Source: Planctomycetota bacterium (GTDB lineage: Bacteria; Planctomycetota; UBA11346). Taken from it: DNA of 8,913 nucleotides. The notes under the pieces are model-generated. The model had not been told where the DNA came from, ran no database searches, and was given only the letters and a program-made list of their open reading frames with translations. Positions 8,501-8,913 of this stretch are shown one piece after another. How positions within the stretch are numbered: the first letter of the stretch is position 1; the number at the start of each line of letters is the position of its first letter. The position numbers and the translations under genes were made by a program. The DNA is taken from assembly GCA_947440715.1 (NCBI GenBank), contig CANETI010000085.1:1-8913 (forward strand). Direction: 5' to 3'.

Positions 8501-8913
8501 TTGATAAATTAAGGCGTTCGCAGTCGTACCATCAAAGGGCTTTCGCCCCGTGAGCAATTCATAAAATACCACACCTAAGGAATAAATGTCGGCTCGTGCG
8601 TCAACCTTATCGCCGCGACCTTGTTCCGGTGAACAATAAGCCGGAGTACCAACTGCCGTTCCGGTCATGGTTAAACCATGTTCGCCCGCAATTTTACTAA
8701 TACCAAAGTCCGCAATCTTCACCACGCCTTTGGTGGTGATCATTAAGTTTGCTGGCTTAATGTCGCGGTGAACAATATTATGTTTATTGGCTTCGGCTAA
8801 ACCACGCGCAGCTTGAATAATGAAATTGGTTGCTTCGTCGGGCGTAAATAATTGTCCGGCATCGTGTTTCTCGCTGATTTTCTCCGAGAGGTCGGTGCCC
8901 TCGACGAATTCCA
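5585..8913 (-). CDS. Membrane-anchored Ser/Thr protein kinase with C-terminal SUMF1/FGE-like domain (5' end outside window)
   Basis: Transmembrane Hanks-type (PknB-like) kinase, predicted to phosphorylate Ser/Thr of cytoplasmic proteins in response to something sensed outside. The N-terminus is off the right edge; 1108 residues are visible, numbered here from the first complete codon (8911). They begin near the kinase hinge (EFVEG). Catalytic-loop HRDIKPAN follows, with Asp50, Lys52 and Asn55, then DFG (Asp68) and SPE (94-96), so the kinase should be active provided the missing N-lobe is intact. The domain ends near residue 187. A basic stretch and a transmembrane helix follow (about 218-238), then about 11 helical repeats (247-830), then a SUMF1/FGE-sulfatase-type domain (about 853-1085) with RLPTEAEWEYA, GNVWEWCED and RGGSW. 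The ATG at 8743 is not the true start, because the catalytic loop lies upstream of it in the same frame. The TAA stop is one base before the next gene's first ATG. Kinase-SUMF1 fusions are known in bacteria; the substrate and signal here are unknown. Confidence 0.95.
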   Translation of the reverse strand, partial: EFVEGTDLSEKISEKHDAGQLFTPDEATNFIIQAARGLAEANKHNIVHRDIKPANLMITTKGVVKIADFGISKIAGEHGLTMTGTAVGTPAYCSPEQGRGDKVDARADIYSLGVVFYELLTGRKPFDGTTANALIYQHNYAEPTLITALRAEVPDAYQAVALKCLQKDPAKRYQDAAELVGDLERVRAGSAPMTALMNAFGTGADEAMRRLGIKQRKIWPYIAAALVLVALIASVVVWQTRQTAEQQTIAADIDRLRKSLSGLDTASPIKQGARDELDQLIEWVSQDDADVKRWDTKLKRVEGLQTSLGNLDTAEIIPTSLRIQATVELDRYREDVGSAGEDTLRWQKKLQDAQDAIVTLRKNLTEVDQATVVSTSMAERLAPLLAQLAILAGEADEDVKRWQGKIGAVKDRVAALRAKILPLNKLDNVLTQAQLSLLEQDLAGLRALVGEQDQGVVQGQNALATRRQAIAAWKENVARLDAVEWATTALQAAVAKDLAEFAAVADPNDPDLKRWQGKIAESNNRIQGLRKNLSRLDQQEALSVAEKSIADQDIIVYGVLVGPDDGQLQVWEARLRAERDAIAALTATLVRFGDPKLMKMVELDAAAKAVSTLGKLGALAETKQRLYEGRIADERQALNTLRQSLRSRDGATVTIDQQLVDDLNRFAQLVGEEDADVQRWRSRVSEYERLHVILVTLDRSEPLPDDAAKLIETFASIVGPGASDVQRWRAKVTKVADLKERLAKLDQVVSMPDNATANVEELVKEVSDKDIQAKRWLKKVLRVNELFFNLQKELEGAYVLPQGTPRLRDELLSLVGEQDEQAADLSTRVAILIGPGRPAWASSAGRDEFGLWAELTEKGSTQRFRYIPAGSFIIGSPENEPGRDRDETQVRIKLSKSFWLADTECTQDFWSKFGTVDNSRFKGSELPVERISWDDAKAFCGILSTSRSGLRARLPTEAEWEYAGRAGMQGAYVSHQGNVETAKLITIAWFAETTASTQGVKRRFGNALALFDMHGNVWEWCEDRYGTYSPTPVTDPVGREQDTRVARGGSWGDRPDRLRMANRLAVRQNMRTLYLGMRVLVDVDWPEGHDPTSALQNDGLLQQPVKAP
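5593..5597 (-). promoter_or_regulatory. Possible Shine-Dalgarno site for the RCC1/Calx-beta gene
   Basis: On the minus strand GAAGG (within GGTGAAGG) lies inside the last codons of the kinase gene, nine bases before the ATG at 5583. The kinase stop and this ATG form TAATATG, so the second gene is probably translated by coupling to the first. This supports 5583 as the start, although the signal peptide fits better with the downstream ATG at 5526, before which only a weak AGAAG is seen. Confidence 0.55.
5660..6355 (-). other. SUMF1/FGE-sulfatase-type C-terminal domain, probably non-catalytic
   Basis: The domain begins around RFRYIPAGSFIIGSPENE and holds the family's usual landmarks: RLPTEAEWEYA (visible-protein residues 953-963), HGNVWEWCED (Cys1021), RGGSW (1047-1051) and a closing LGMRVL segment. 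In true formylglycine-generating enzymes two copper-binding cysteines lie just after the RGGS motif. Here that stretch reads GDRPDRLRMANR and has none. The domain is therefore more likely a binding or sensing module of the C-type-lectin-like SUMF1 fold than an enzyme. It should sit outside the inner membrane, beyond the helical repeats. Confidence 0.9.
6412..8173 (-). repeat. About 11 degenerate ~53-residue helical repeats in the kinase's outer region
   Basis: Residues about 247-830 of the visible kinase protein form successive units. Each has a helix of the type LRKNLxxLD, a variable link with several small or polar residues, and a second helix ending in an acidic patch plus Arg-Trp and a basic end. 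Clear copies of the last part are DADVKRWDTKL, DEDVKRWQGKI, DPDLKRWQGKI, DADVQRWRSRV and SDVQRWRAKV. Other copies are degraded (for example GVVQGQNAL and EQAADLSTRV). The pattern suggests stacked helical hairpins or a long coiled-coil rod between the membrane and the SUMF1-like domain. Unit boundaries were set by eye. I cannot assign it to a named repeat family. Confidence 0.8.
8198..8260 (-). other. Predicted transmembrane helix of the kinase
   Basis: About 21 hydrophobic residues (IWPYIAAALVLVALIASVVV and W) are preceded by a basic run (RRLGIKQRK) and followed by polar, Gln-rich sequence. By the positive-inside rule the kinase side is cytoplasmic and the repeats and SUMF1-like domain are periplasmic or outside. 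It is the only strong hydrophobic segment visible in this protein. Confidence 0.9.
8351..8913 (-). other. Protein kinase catalytic domain, C-lobe portion
   Basis: This segment encodes the hinge and C-lobe of a Hanks-type kinase. Seen in order are EFVEG at the hinge, HRDIKPANLM in the catalytic loop, ADFGISK for metal binding, a Thr-containing activation segment with VGTPAY before SPEQ, and ADIYSLGVVFYELLTG. KDPAKRY, near the end of the domain, is typical of bacterial PknB-like kinases. SPE in place of APE is common in bacterial members and is not a defect. The glycine-rich loop and the ATP-binding lysine are outside the window. Confidence 0.95.

Noticed and set aside
8741..8743. ATG at 8743 as the start of the kinase gene
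   Set aside because: The HRDIKPAN catalytic loop and the hinge lie upstream in the same open frame up to the window edge, so this Met is internal.

Overview
The window holds two very large minus-strand genes that fill it almost end to end. Both are cut by the window edges. They lie head to tail, in one transcriptional direction, with a single base between the stop codon of the first and the first possible ATG of the second. No RNA gene, mobile element, CRISPR array, integration site or terminator was seen, and there is no intergenic stretch longer than a few bases.

Right part (8913 down to 5585): the 3' portion of a membrane-anchored Hanks-type serine/threonine protein kinase. The visible protein starts near the kinase hinge and runs through the catalytic loop, DFG and SPE motifs. 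A transmembrane helix follows, then about 580 residues of a degenerate helical repeat of about 53 residues (11 copies, with a recurrent Asp-rich/Arg-Trp signature). The C-terminal domain is of the SUMF1/FGE-sulfatase (formylglycine-generating-enzyme-like) fold and lacks the cysteines a true FGE needs. The expected topology is kinase inside the cell, with the repeats and SUMF1-like domain outside the inner membrane.

Left part (5583 down to 1, continuing off the left edge): a single uninterrupted reading frame of 1861 codons with no stop. It encodes a predicted exported giant protein. An N-terminal signal peptide is followed by 14 RCC1-type repeats, enough for two seven-bladed propellers, and then by at least eight Calx-beta-like repeats that usually end in a DND-type acidic motif. 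The fifth Calx-beta-like repeat carries an extra block of about 169 residues that itself looks internally duplicated. Because this frame has no stop inside the window, simple ORF lists that require a stop miss it. Its frame was established here by reading the repeats through from start to end.

The combination of a Hanks kinase, a periplasmic-type SUMF1 domain and a giant secreted RCC1/Calx-beta protein suggests a Gram-negative bacterium with a large signalling and surface-protein repertoire, such as a member of the PVC group or a complex proteobacterium. The sequence does not settle the lineage. The tight gene coupling suggests that the kinase and the surface protein are made together. A working idea is that the kinase senses the cell surface through its outer repeats and SUMF1-like domain while the second protein is a calcium-binding adhesin or matrix protein. 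That functional link is inference.
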